Source: Icerya purchasi (taxonomy: Eukaryota > Arthropoda > Insecta > Hemiptera > Monophlebidae). Taken from it: DNA of 64,000 nucleotides. The translations under genes and the position numbers were made by a program. Under the pieces are notes generated by a model that ran no database searches, had not been told where the DNA came from, and saw only the letters and a list, made by a program, of their open reading frames with translations. Location of the stretch: assembly GCA_039619475.1 (NCBI GenBank), contig CM077115.1:415594557-415658556 (forward strand), given 5' to 3'. Below are positions 45,566 through 54,954 of this stretch, in pieces. The first letter of the stretch is position 1. Each line of letters starts with the position of its first letter.

Positions 45566-46242
45566 GGGCGCCGCCAGGATTACATTCAGGGAGGTGCATC
45601 TGCATCTACACTAGGGTGGGTCAAAACAATCGACTATTTCGAAACGTTTAAACGTATTATTTTTTTTTTACTTCCGATGCCGAAATCAGGAAATTAGATA
45701 AATCTTCATTTTTATATGTAGCAGAAGATATACAGAACCTTTATGGAGGTTTTCTACATAATTTTATTGCCGAGGCTATCATGTGGTACGAGATATTGAA
45801 AATGAATGAAGCAAGTGATGCGGCTTTAAGTGAATCCATTGTTGAATACGCAGATTTGATTGCTCGAGCCACCCCGTCTTACCCAGCGGTATGTGAGGCA
45901 ATCAAAATTGGTTTAATTACTCCAGCGCAACAACATGTAGCATTGAATGTACATTTAGCATGTTACAAAGTGGCAAGACTAGGAATCGGTCAACGATGGG
46001 AGACGAGAGGCTAAGCGGCCTGTGCATGCTCAGTGTTCACAGGAAAAGAGTAGAGGAGGACACTGAATTTATCGACAAGGTGTAATAAGCAAATTTGGAC
46101 AGCAATCCAGACGTCTTAAGTTTTTATTCAAATGGTGACTTAATAAAAAAAATTTTTAATCTTTTTCTGTGTATTTTCTTTCTCGACCGGGGGGTAAAAG
46201 TGCACCTCCATGCACCCTCTTCCCGGCGCCCATGATTAACTC
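45555..46242 (+). mobile_element. hAT element remnant with perfect 8-bp target-site duplication
   Basis: The element spans 45563-46234 (672 bp). Ends are inverted (CATGGGCGCCG at the left; CATGGGCGCCGG read inward from the right) and flanked by ATTAACTC at 45555-45562 and 46235-46242. It sits inside a LINE whose frame can be followed on both sides. The interior keeps the C-terminal part of a hAT transposase, so this is an internal-deletion derivative. The tips resemble those of the MITE at 19.6 kb. Confidence 0.92.
45670..46086 (+). pseudogene. hAT transposase C-terminal fragment
   Basis: A frame from about 45676 reads SDAEIRKLDKSSFLYVAEDI, then the open part at 45781-46014 (MWYEILKMNEASDAALSESI, later ATPSYPAVCEAIKIGLITPA). 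A frameshift near 45985 then gives MGDERLSGLCMLSVHR, matching the hAT dimerisation motif (MGEERLSGLAMLNVHRD-like), and the protein ends EFIDKV before TAA at about 46083. The catalytic RNase H-like fold is deleted. Confidence 0.75.
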
Positions 46243-46289
46243 AACTATTCATTTTCCAAACATCAAAATTGGATGAATTTTACAAAATG

Positions 46290-46760
46290 TGAGAATCGTT
46301 TTTCCTAGTACGTTTAAGTCATACAGGTCATTAACAAATATCGAAAATAATAAAAATTATCGATTTCACGCAATAACCTTATAGATCGCCGGCAAAATAA
46401 ATACAAATACAAATGAAATCTGTCACGTTAAAATTTACTGCTACAAAAATGAAATAAATAAAATGCTCCAAGAATAAAGATCAATATATAACGAATTGCT
46501 TGTATATGTAATATATTTAATTGTGATACATTTTGTATAGATCTGTTATCTATTGTGTACATATACTATACTATAAAAATTACATGAAAATAATTACATC
46601 TTCACTAAATTAATAGTAATATACAAAAATGAATTGTTCTAAAACATAACATGTGCAAAAAACCGGTAAAATGCGATCTCCCCCAGTAGAACAATCTAAA
46701 AACCAAAACCATAAACAGCAAAAATGAAATATCTTATTGACGAAACTTATCATATTTTTT
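46290..46760. other. Diverged copy of the chemoreceptor 3' flank
   Basis: Short resemblances to the flank of the receptor copies (TACATGAAAATAATTACATC, then CACTAAATTAATA; AAAACCAAAACCATAAACAG) suggest an older duplicate that belongs with the fragment at 46.8-47.1 kb. Otherwise nothing is recognised. Confidence 0.35.
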
Positions 46761-46764
46761 ACAC

Positions 46765-47060
46765 ATTAGCAGTAAACTATTTTTCCATTGGGTACGCATT
46801 TATTATACGGTTAAATAAAATGGCAAAAATATTTCATAATAAAGTACCGTGTAACGATTTGTTAAATGAAAACGATACAACTCGATGCGTAGGATATTAG
46901 TAAAATCAGTTTAAAGGATTTTCTGAAATCTTGAGTGAAGTTGTCAAACAGTACGCGATACAACAGTCCCCATAATAACTTTCGTGGTTTTCTCATTCGA
47001 AAATATACCGAAACGAATGGCACATAAAGAAAGAAAACACCGTCGGAAAACCACAATTAA
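46765..47060 (-). pseudogene. Chemoreceptor gene fragment (more diverged paralogue)
   Basis: On the minus strand LFDNFTQDFRKSFKLILLIS, then YASSCIVFI, matches LAKFTEDFEQSFNLIILLS, then YAKCYVTSI, of the intact receptor (residues about 309-338). The remainder (TRYFIMKYFCHF) continues in the place of the next helix, after a stop. Only this piece survives. Confidence 0.55.
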
Positions 47061-47157
47061 CGGTAATAATTAATATACGACTCCGATGATGCCTTGATTG
47101 CATTTTTAGCATTAATTTACGTTCTATTGTCGATATAAAAGTCTCAACCGAAAGCTA

Positions 47158-49635
47158 TCCAAAATACACACAAAATATTAAGCAAAAAATCTATTTTCTT
47201 CGACGCGTTTACCGTCATTGAGGGAAATTTCTCAACGATATAAAACAATTTCACACAATCTCAAAAAGTAATGAATTTTCTATATGTTAATTTAAAGGTA
47301 CTACAAAACTGAATTAAGTTCAGCTACAAAATATTTGAGAAACAAGGGTTATTACGACACATTTTAACAAACCAATGACACAATATTAATCGTTATGTCT
47401 GATGATACTATGGTTTCATTATCTAATTTTTCATTACTTTCACATATTCTACGTAACAACGTTTTATTCCTCACGCAAACAACGCATTTTTCAAATGAGA
47501 CTGTAATTAAATCATCTTACGAATATATGGTGTTATGTACCTCATCCAGCATATATATGTTTTTGAACAGTCCAGTATCTGCCTTTGAATTTTATTCGTC
47601 ACAAAAAAATAAAAATTAAAAAAAGAATCATACGTTATATTTACCGATAAACGATGCATACAGACATAACAAATGCTCTATACGCTGTCGTCAAACGACT
47701 TAAAATTAAATAATATTAAAGAAAATCAATATTTCGTGACAAATAAATTACAACGCGTGTCCCGTTACAATGTACAACATATGCAGCTTTAATATATTTA
47801 TATCGTATACAATTTACGTGTAAATAATTGTACCAGCACCAAATTAAAATTAACGATTAATTGAAAGAATGATTTTTTACATAGATATATTTATATACAT
47901 GTAGGTCGAAAAAATATTAACTGTTAAAAATTATCTAAGAACCAATCATAAAGGACAGAAACAAAATAAAGTATTCACGTAATTCGTCGAATTTTCTTCA
48001 CTTAAGCAATTAATTGTTCATTGTGGGATTTCAAAGAAAAATAGGAAAGGAAAAAAAAATTCTACATCACACAAGAGATGGGAAAGATTTGAAATCGTAA
48101 AAAATGTCGAATTACATATTAATTCACAAATCATTAATGCAATTTTCGAAAACAGAAAATCATGAATTAAACGAAATGACACTTAACAAAAATGTCACCA
48201 TATCGTACATTGATTTTATTGTAGCAACGAAGAATTCATATTTTAATACAAATTCAGCGGTATACGATATGCCGAACCGCCAATTAGTGACCAGTAACAT
48301 TGTGTATACCGCTTTCTGAGTTCTCAGTGATTTATCGTGCCAATTTGTTTGATAAACGGCGGCGCCGAATCGTTCATTCACCTCAAACAGCCGTTGGCCG
48401 CACCGACAGAAATAAAACATCATAACACCATCGTAAATCGTATTTAGTCCAAGATTAAATAATACGGAAAATATTTTATAATAGAGTATCATGTAATGAT
48501 CATTCAGAATTGAAGTTACATAACACTTAGCGTATGAAAGTAGTATGATCAAGTTAAAGGACTGTTCGAAATCTTCAGTAAATTTGGCTAAAGCTTGATA
48601 ATGCTGATAGCACTGTACAATCAGATCGTAATAAACAGCATCGCGCGCTTGAACCCACTTGTCGTACTCTGTATAGTACCGTTCAATATCTTCGCATATT
48701 AAAACCGGATCCGGTTCGAAATGTCCAGTTCGGACTTTCACTATTGAATCGATATGTTCCAGAACATTTATCAAGTCCTCCACTTCGGAATGAATAATTT
48801 CGCCAAAGTAATAGAAGAAACATTTACCGCATAGCGCGCAGAGTGTGTGGGGAATCGTGACTGCAACCACAGTAATAAAAGTAATGCAATAACGAAATAA
48901 CGTGTTGATTCTAAATGGGTACAAAAAGTGGTACGGAACAAAATCTTCATACGTTTCCAAGTTGCCGTAGAAATTATAAAAGCAATACAGATTGAATAGT
49001 AGTATCAACAGAATAAGAATAGTTAACGATAGTACGATAACGATAAAATTACGCTGTATCCTTGCCTGCTGAATGTGGCTAGAGGATCTTCGGATTTCTT
49101 CCAATTCACCATCCGAATAGGAATAAATGTTATCAGACCTATCGACCATTCGCATTATCGACTGCTTATTCATCCGTAACCAAAAGTGATCCAAAAAATA
49201 CCAGAAACTTAACAAACCGAGTGCGTAATACACGAAAACGGCAAAACTAGCTGGTAGTGAAATTAACTTGTAGATTAGCAATGAAAAACAAACAACGTTC
49301 CCAATTACATAAAAAGCGAACAGTTTTTTCTGCGACTTTACTCTGCACAGGCATACAGTCAGAGCGGCATCTCGGGTCTGGCTGAAGAAATTTTTACGAT
49401 TAAGTCGAATTTTAAAATTTCCGAACGACCTGGAAATATCTGACGAAGTCGAAGTTAGAAAATTCATTTTGACGTTCGCACTACGATCAACAATAAACGA
49501 CAAAAATTGTAAAGAGTGCCGGAGTGTCCGTTTTTTTGGATATATAATTTAATATTTGAAAATTCGATAGATAGCCGAATTGCTTTTTGAGTGTTTCGTT
49601 CAAATAAATAATTTCACTTCTTAATAATTTACACT
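47158..49635 (-). repeat. Segmental duplication, copy B (chemoreceptor locus)
   Basis: Same-orientation partner of 34785-37275, about 12.4 kb away. Coding parts are clearly more than 90% identical by eye; the 3' flank has more indels. The interval between the copies is filled by BEL/Pao, LINE and hAT insertions. Confidence 0.85.
48160..49503 (-). CDS. Gustatory-receptor-like seven-transmembrane chemoreceptor
   Basis: Intact single-exon frame of 447 codons, a usual length for insect gustatory receptors (about 350-480). Hydrophobic helices fall at about residues 60-80, 84-106, 150-178, 205-232, 325-345, 350-372 and 415-440, with a charged N-terminus and a long hydrophilic loop (residues about 240-310, containing EDIERYYTEYDKW). 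The C-terminal part (YFCRCGQRLFEVNERFGAAV, then KAVYTMLLV, then YTAEFVLKYEFFVATI) has the spacing of the conserved receptor end. However, the signature TYhhhhhQF is replaced by YDMVTFLLSVISF. These receptors are ligand-gated cation channels of sensory neurons. The start Met is shared with the pseudogene copy. An odorant-receptor relative cannot be fully excluded; extra 3' exons were not found. Confidence 0.65.
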   Translation of the reverse strand: MSFIVDRSANVKMNFLTSTSSDISRSFGNFKIRLNRKNFFSQTRDAALTVCLCRVKSQKKLFAFYVIGNVVCFSLLIYKLISLPASFAVFVYYALGLLSFWYFLDHFWLRMNKQSIMRMVDRSDNIYSYSDGELEEIRRSSSHIQQARIQRNFIVIVLSLTILILLILLFNLYCFYNFYGNLETYEDFVPYHFLYPFRINTLFRYCITFITVVAVTIPHTLCALCGKCFFYYFGEIIHSEVEDLINVLEHIDSIVKVRTGHFEPDPVLICEDIERYYTEYDKWVQARDAVYYDLIVQCYQHYQALAKFTEDFEQSFNLIILLSYAKCYVTSILNDHYMILYYKIFSVLFNLGLNTIYDGVMMFYFCRCGQRLFEVNERFGAAVYQTNWHDKSLRTQKAVYTMLLVTNWRFGISYTAEFVLKYEFFVATIKSMYDMVTFLLSVISFNS

Positions 49636-49639
49636 AATA

Positions 49640-50010
49640 CACACGGCAATTACTACTTCAATGCCGGTTGTATTTTATTGTCTAAAGAATTATGCGATTG
49701 TTTCATGCTAGTCAACTGGTAATACGAATTTCGTCTGCTTTTTCTTTGTTTGAGCGTCTCAACTGCAGTGTGTCATTCTTAATCGCTTGGTGCATCTTAC
49801 GGAAAGGGTACTTGAAATGTTTCGCGCCTTTTTTTTTTTATCTTGGTCGTGTACGATTGTACACATAATTTAACATTTAACAGGTGTTCTGAATGTAGTA
49901 GTAATTAGAATCGTATCGTAGCATGCTTTCAGTATTTTCTCATTGAAAGGGGGAATCTAATATCAAAAATTAATTAAATTAAGACCTAAAAAAATTACAT
50001 TAGGTTGCTT
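49640..50010. other. Unassigned stretch upstream of the chemoreceptor
   Basis: Should contain the receptor promoter on the minus strand; no element could be singled out. Confidence 0.35.
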
Positions 50011-50011
50011 T

Positions 50012-50830
50012 GTTTTTTTTTTTTTTTTTTTTTTTTTTGGTGGTACGCTTACAAAAAGCAACAGCTCAATCAAGCAAGGAATCTAAGTAATAGCTCAAAA
50101 GAAGCATAACATATCAGATTTTAATCTGGTGCGGGATAGAATGAATGATAGAAGCTAGAATAGGAATAATTGGCCGGGAAAGAAAAGCGAGAACATAAGA
50201 GTCATGAAATTTATCCGAAAGGATAGAAGAGGAAGAGATAAAAATAATTGTACGAAATACGGCAGCCGATTCAGCAGTAAATATGGAACAGTAGGAAGGA
50301 AGTTTAAAGGATTCAGAGTAGTTTTGAGAAGGAAAAACAAAGACGGCACCAACCTCACCAGACCTCTTAGACCCATCGGTGAAAATGACGGAATGGTTGG
50401 GATATAAAGAATTTAAAACCATGTGAAATTCAGATCTAACTATAGAGTGAGGAAGGAATGAACTTGAAAAATGAAATATGTGAGGAGGATGTAAAAGACT
50501 GAAATAATTAAGAGAAAGGTACGGAGATTTATCATAGGATAAAATATACAGAGAAAAATTGGTAAGACGAACAGAGATGAAAGATAAAATTGGAACTCTG
50601 TTTGGAAGTAAAACGTTAATTACGAGAGATTGAGCAGTAAGCAGCTATAATCCTATTGGTTAAAAAGCATAAAGACGTTTAATTAAGAAGCGATAGCCTA
50701 GATAGGTTCTGCGAATGAACAAAGGAAGTGATTTTGATTCGGAGAGGATGGCAGGAATGGGAGTAGATTTACGTGCACCCAGACTAAGACGAAGGCAAGA
50801 ATTTATTAGGTTTGCTAGTTCTGTACGCTT
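50012..50830 (-). pseudogene. I-type LINE 3' end: RNase H domain and poly(A) tail
   Basis: On the minus strand HSVIFTDGSKRSGEVGAVFV (catalytic Asp of RNase H), then FTAESAAVF (catalytic Glu) are followed by further alpha-helix sequence in ORF 50422-50114. Upstream, to about 50830, is the post-polymerase linker (LRLSLGARKSTP, RTYLGYRFLIKRL). The element ends in a T run at 50013-50038, its poly(A) tail on the minus strand. The polymerase is missing (5' truncation). Confidence 0.75.
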
Positions 50831-50999
50831 TTTTCCGCCTGACTCAGCGTACTGAAATTTATTCTTTTATTTTTCAGAAAAAAAACACTGTTTTAAATAT
50901 TCGTGTATTTTAAAGTCTCAAAATGGGGGAAAAAAAAGAAAGAATTAAAAAATTCTGAACTATCTGCCGACATCGATCATTTGGATAATGTGTAAGTAC

Positions 51000-51370
51000 A
51001 AGAACTTTCCTTCAGGTTGTTTCTTTTAAATCAGTTATTTTACATTTTTTATTTTTTGATGACGAACGGGGGATTATTTCTGTTACCAGTCGATTTCTAT
51101 TTAATAGATCCGTAGTTGTTTGGATATTTATGTCGTTATTAGTGATAAACTCACACAAATCAAACTCAACGATAATAATTAATATGGAGAATATTCTCCA
51201 CCTTTTCGAATATTTCGTGAGAACTGGTCTCTTAATACATTTTACGCAGTTACGAATGTAGTAGTTCAAAGTACGTTCCCCTAGATTACATTTTTCACAT
51301 GCTTTATTGTACCTTTCAATTTTATCCTAAAAAGATGATTAATAAAAACAGCGGTCCCCTATGCTTGTTT
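51000..51370. other. Unassigned stretch with a small minus-strand ORF
   Basis: ORF 51269-51012 (85 codons) has no recognised motif. It may be part of the neighbouring LINE but could not be placed. Confidence 0.3.
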
Positions 51371-52745
51371 ACTAGTCATTATTATTATTGTTGTATATCC
51401 CATCTATACGGCACGAACATTATAAATTCCTCGACCTGACTGATTTTCTTTCTAAAAAAAAATCAATAATCCCCGTATTTATGTCCATTAATTCCTGTCT
51501 CATTTTTTCCCTCGGAGCTTTTCCTTTAATCTCCTTCCCCTATGTCACTAGATTGAACAAGCCATTTTCTCTAATCTTATGCGTAATGCAATTTTTCTTT
51601 TTCTCATATAATTAAATATTTGCAACTGGTCAATTTTATGCCTATCTAACAACACTTGACGGTTTGTTATCTTATTCGTTTGCGTGTTTTCTAGCATATT
51701 GCCGCTCTGGATTTTATTTCTTTGTTGTCAGGCCGTCATCAGTTATCAGTACACCTAAATATTTATGTTGTTTTTACATATTCTAATTACTGTCTCTCTA
51801 TTTGTGTTTCTGTGCTTTTTGATCTGAAGAATTCCATTATTTTCGTTTTATTTGTATTTGTTTTCATGTTATACTTTTTTCTTTTTAAACCAAATTGTTC
51901 ATTTGGTATTACGGTCCCTGTGAATGGTTGAAGTCTCTTCGCGAATGGCTTTTCAAATGATTTCGAAATTAAAGGTAGCAGAAAGATGAGCCTATATGAT
52001 TCAGCTTTCTCTTCCGGTTTATTAGAATTTTTTTAGCATTAGCTGTCTTGAAAATTTCCGGTATATACTTAAGACGAAGGCAGGCATTGAACAAATACGT
52101 TAACAGTACTATTCCTTTACGTGACAGCTCGCATCTTGGAGAGATTCCATCAATTCCGGGTGATTTCTTACGATTTATCTTTGTATCAATTTCTACTGCA
52201 AACCCGTGGGGCGAGAATAACTTAAACTGTTTCTCCGGTAACAGTGTTATTCTTGGTATAATGTTAGAAGAAAATTGATGCGGTTTAAATGTTCCCGAAA
52301 GATGCCTAGCGAAGAGCTTAGCTTTCTCATCTTCTTTTCTTAACTATTTTCCAGACTCGTCCTCAAGTGGAGCAATTCATTCTACAGGTCTCTGAAGTGA
52401 ATATGTCGCTTTCTATAACGAGTAATGCTTGTCAGCTTCCGCACTGAGATTTTACAAGTAGTCTTCCATATTCTCGAGCTTAATGTCTTCTGATCGTTCT
52501 ATTAAGTTTATTATTAAGCCGATTAAACACATTTTTGTCAGCTAGAATCACGAGAGTTGTGCCAGATTCGCCTTGTAATATGTCCATCTTTAACCAGTTG
52601 TCTAATTACAGCAGGGTAGCACAGTCCCTGGAATGTACGGTTTTCAATTGAGAGAGTAGCAAAAGCAATCGCTTTGCAAATTGCCTTTATGAACTGTTGA
52701 CACTATGTTTCCAATTCCAAAGACGTTTTAAGACATATTTTAAGA
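51370..52745 (-). pseudogene. Jockey-clade LINE reverse transcriptase, heavily decayed
   Basis: Minus-strand frames read KAKLFARHLSGTFKPHQ at about 52310, KKSPGIDGISPRCE then RKGIVLLTYLFNACLRLKYI at about 52170-52060, and KYLGVLITDGLTTK at about 51770-51730. These are the polymerase start, its leucine-rich helix and the segment after YADD, as in Jockey elements. Much of the palm is scrambled. Numerous stops make this old. Confidence 0.6.
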
Positions 52746-52789
52746 TTAATGTTTTTATCAACATTGTTGCGCAAAAGTTGGGTTTTCTT

Positions 52790-53157
52790 ATTTGTAAGTG
52801 TACCTCTTGGTCGCTTGTAGGATATTAGGGGTGACTTTGGAGCAGCGGATGAGAGAGTGTAGGAGCATGCCAAAACCCCTCTCTAATCCCACCGCTATTG
52901 ATCCCTGCCCGGCTGTTAACCCCAACTACCCTCCATTTCAAGGCCGCCCATCCCTAATCAAAGGCATCCCTTCTTTCCCAAGACCGCGCTTCGTTTTCCT
53001 ACCACAGACTATTCTGGAATTTTCCAGGTCTCCGTTCCCTTAACCTAGAACATTCTAGAATATTTTAAACCTTCTGCAGCCACAGCGTGACTGTTACCAT
53101 CCAATCATTCGATGCTTCTACAGTACCGTTAACTATTACTATTACTATTACTATTAC

Positions 53158-53189
<32 letters not shown>

Positions 53190-53190
53190 G
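52790..53190. repeat. GC-richer block with two heat-shock-element-like motifs and an (ATT)n tail
   Basis: The block differs from its AT-rich neighbours and ends in a pure (ACT/ATT)n microsatellite at about 53132-53189, like a SINE with an RTE-type tail. At 53012-53024 it has TTC-GAA-TTC with 2-base spacers, and at 53048-53060 GAA-TTC-GAA with 2-base spacers. Each is a perfect three-unit heat shock element. No tRNA-like promoter boxes were identified. Confidence 0.45.
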
Positions 53191-53414
53191 TTGTCTTTCC
53201 ATGGTAGCTTTCCCACCTCATCAATCCGTGCCTCAAGCTTTTCGATTGATGCTTTTATAGAATTTTTCAGAGTTTCCATGGATGCCTCCAGTTGACAGAG
53301 TAGTTTTCTTGTGCACCTTTCAGTGCATGTTCCAGCGCCTGGAGCCGAACATTGTTGTAGTCCGCTCGCTACTGCAGGTTCCGTTTGATGTCGTTCACAT
53401 ACGAGGTGTGACAA
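53187..53414 (-). CDS. Small ORF downstream of the integrase, unknown
   Basis: Seventy-five codons on the minus strand. The first half is Cys-rich (CSAPGAGTCTERC) and the second is a predicted amphipathic helix (METLKNSIKASIEKLEARID). It sits just after the integrase remnant and its stop abuts the (ATT)n tract. It could be a Polinton accessory ORF or chance. No family recognised. Confidence 0.25.
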
Positions 53415-53559
53415 TTGTGTATTCGTAGAATTGTTTTATAACGCGACTTGTGGCAATACTGCAAAAGTTCTCGTGGTCTCGTTGGAAACAGGGGACATTT
53501 CTGAGTCGGTATACCACATATATCTCGCGTTCTGTGGTTATTTAAACAAAGTAAGATTT

Positions 53560-54815
53560 TTACACGTGTCGTGAAAATGTGCGATGTAAATACTGAAGTA
53601 ACCGTTTTATACGAAAATTTAAATTACCGTCCAAATCGAACTCGAACGCTTGCCATTTTATCTTGTGGTCTACCGAGGAATTCTCCGATGCCGGAAATCC
53701 AAGCCACTTGACTAGGGCTTTGAGTCATTTACAGCAAATAATGTGTTCTACGAAGTAGACGTCCTGATAGGCGGTCTTTTGCAATTTCTCCGTGTAAAAT
53801 GCTTCCACGATGGGTTGTCCGCTATGATCTTTTAACATATACGTCGTCGGCCGAGTACGACGCACGCTATTTATAGAGTAAACATCTCGCCGCTCCAAAT
53901 GGCCGTATAGCCTTTTTCCAGCAGGCTATTTACTTTGCTTATGCAGACAACGTTGCCAACTTTAAACCACGGCTTTTTAGCAGGTGATGTCAATGAGGGA
54001 TTAGCCTTTTTACAAGCCCGCGCCAAATTCTGTGCAATCTCCTTCTCCACACCGGGCGTAACATCTGCTGGCCCAAATTCTATCATTCGATGCACTCTGT
54101 GATTATAGTGGTATGTAAGTTCCGGTAATACGGACAGCCATCATTTGTTACGGCGCACGGTAAACTCTTTCCACATCCAGCCCTTTAACATCCAATTGAA
54201 ACGTTCCACAGTGGACACCTTTAGCAGTGAATGCGTACTATATAAATTAATATTATAGCGACCGAGCACTCCCCGTACCTGGCGATTATAAAATTCTGTA
54301 CTTTGATCGGTCTGCAAGCGTCGTGGCGCGGATATCCCCGGCTCCGCTCCTATCCAGCGCAGAGCCGAGGCCACAACACTACCGCTTTTCGTCTTCAGCG
54401 GTACCGTTCACATGCACACATCGGGTGCAATATCTCGTCGCTGCTCTATGCAGTTCGTCCACTATACTGCCTGAAAGTCGCCATCGGTGGCACGATGCGC
54501 AGTGTAACGACGACGTGGTGTTGGTGTTAGTTAATACGGCTGATAAGTGTAGCCTCCCTTTGTCAGTTCTTCTTCGATGGACGAAATTTTATTAACCACT
54601 CCGGTATTTCCGCTCTTCTTGCTAGCGTGTAACAATTATAATCGCTGTACCAGCTCATGCACGTCGTCCCAGTATTCCAATCGAGGCGCTGCTGCTGTAG
54701 TTAATGTAATCTGTGCGATACAGTATTCGGTCGATGGATTTTTGTTGCTCTTACCGGAGCTTTTGGTTCGCTTCCGTTTACTGCTACTGCTACGACCTTT
54801 GTATTCTTTCTAGAA
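53560..54815 (-). pseudogene. Polinton-type retroviral-like integrase with chromodomain-like C-terminus
   Basis: Minus-strand order: a basic Ser/Lys-rich leader (54815-54710); YWDDVHELVQRL (54680-54640); KKSGNTGVVNKISSIEEELT; RRRYTAHRATDGDFQA (about 54500); VPLKTKSGSVVASALRWI; RLQTDQSTEFYNRQVRGVL with the second catalytic Asp (about 54310-54260); and STVERFNWMLKGWMWKEF with the catalytic Glu (54210-54165). Then come YHYNHRVHRMIEFGPADV, an SH3-like part (FKVGNVVCISK, then EKGYTAIWSGEMFTL) and KWLGFPASENS near 53690, a chromodomain-like end. At least five stops or frameshifts interrupt it, and the first catalytic Asp is obscured. This class of integrase inserts Polintons into the genome. Confidence 0.8.
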
Positions 54816-54954
54816 TACCTTGTTTTTAATGACGTTGTAGTATTTTAAATGACTAGTCGATTCTATGTTACCATCCGATCGTTTGTGCACACCACTCAAC
54901 TCCAACAGTTACTTATATATCTGACTCTCAGATGCCAATTATGAACACAATGTT

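Larger units (their letters stand above)
43640..46300 (-). mobile_element. CR1/Jockey-like LINE, truncated, interrupted by a hAT element
   Basis: LINE sequence runs on the minus strand from about 46300 to 46243, is interrupted by the hAT insertion (45563-46234), and continues 45562-43642. It covers part of the endonuclease and the first half of the reverse transcriptase. It ends abruptly after LKWFKNYV at 43650, before the YADD block, so the 3' half is missing. The same LINE family is present at 30.9-32.5 kb. Confidence 0.75.
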
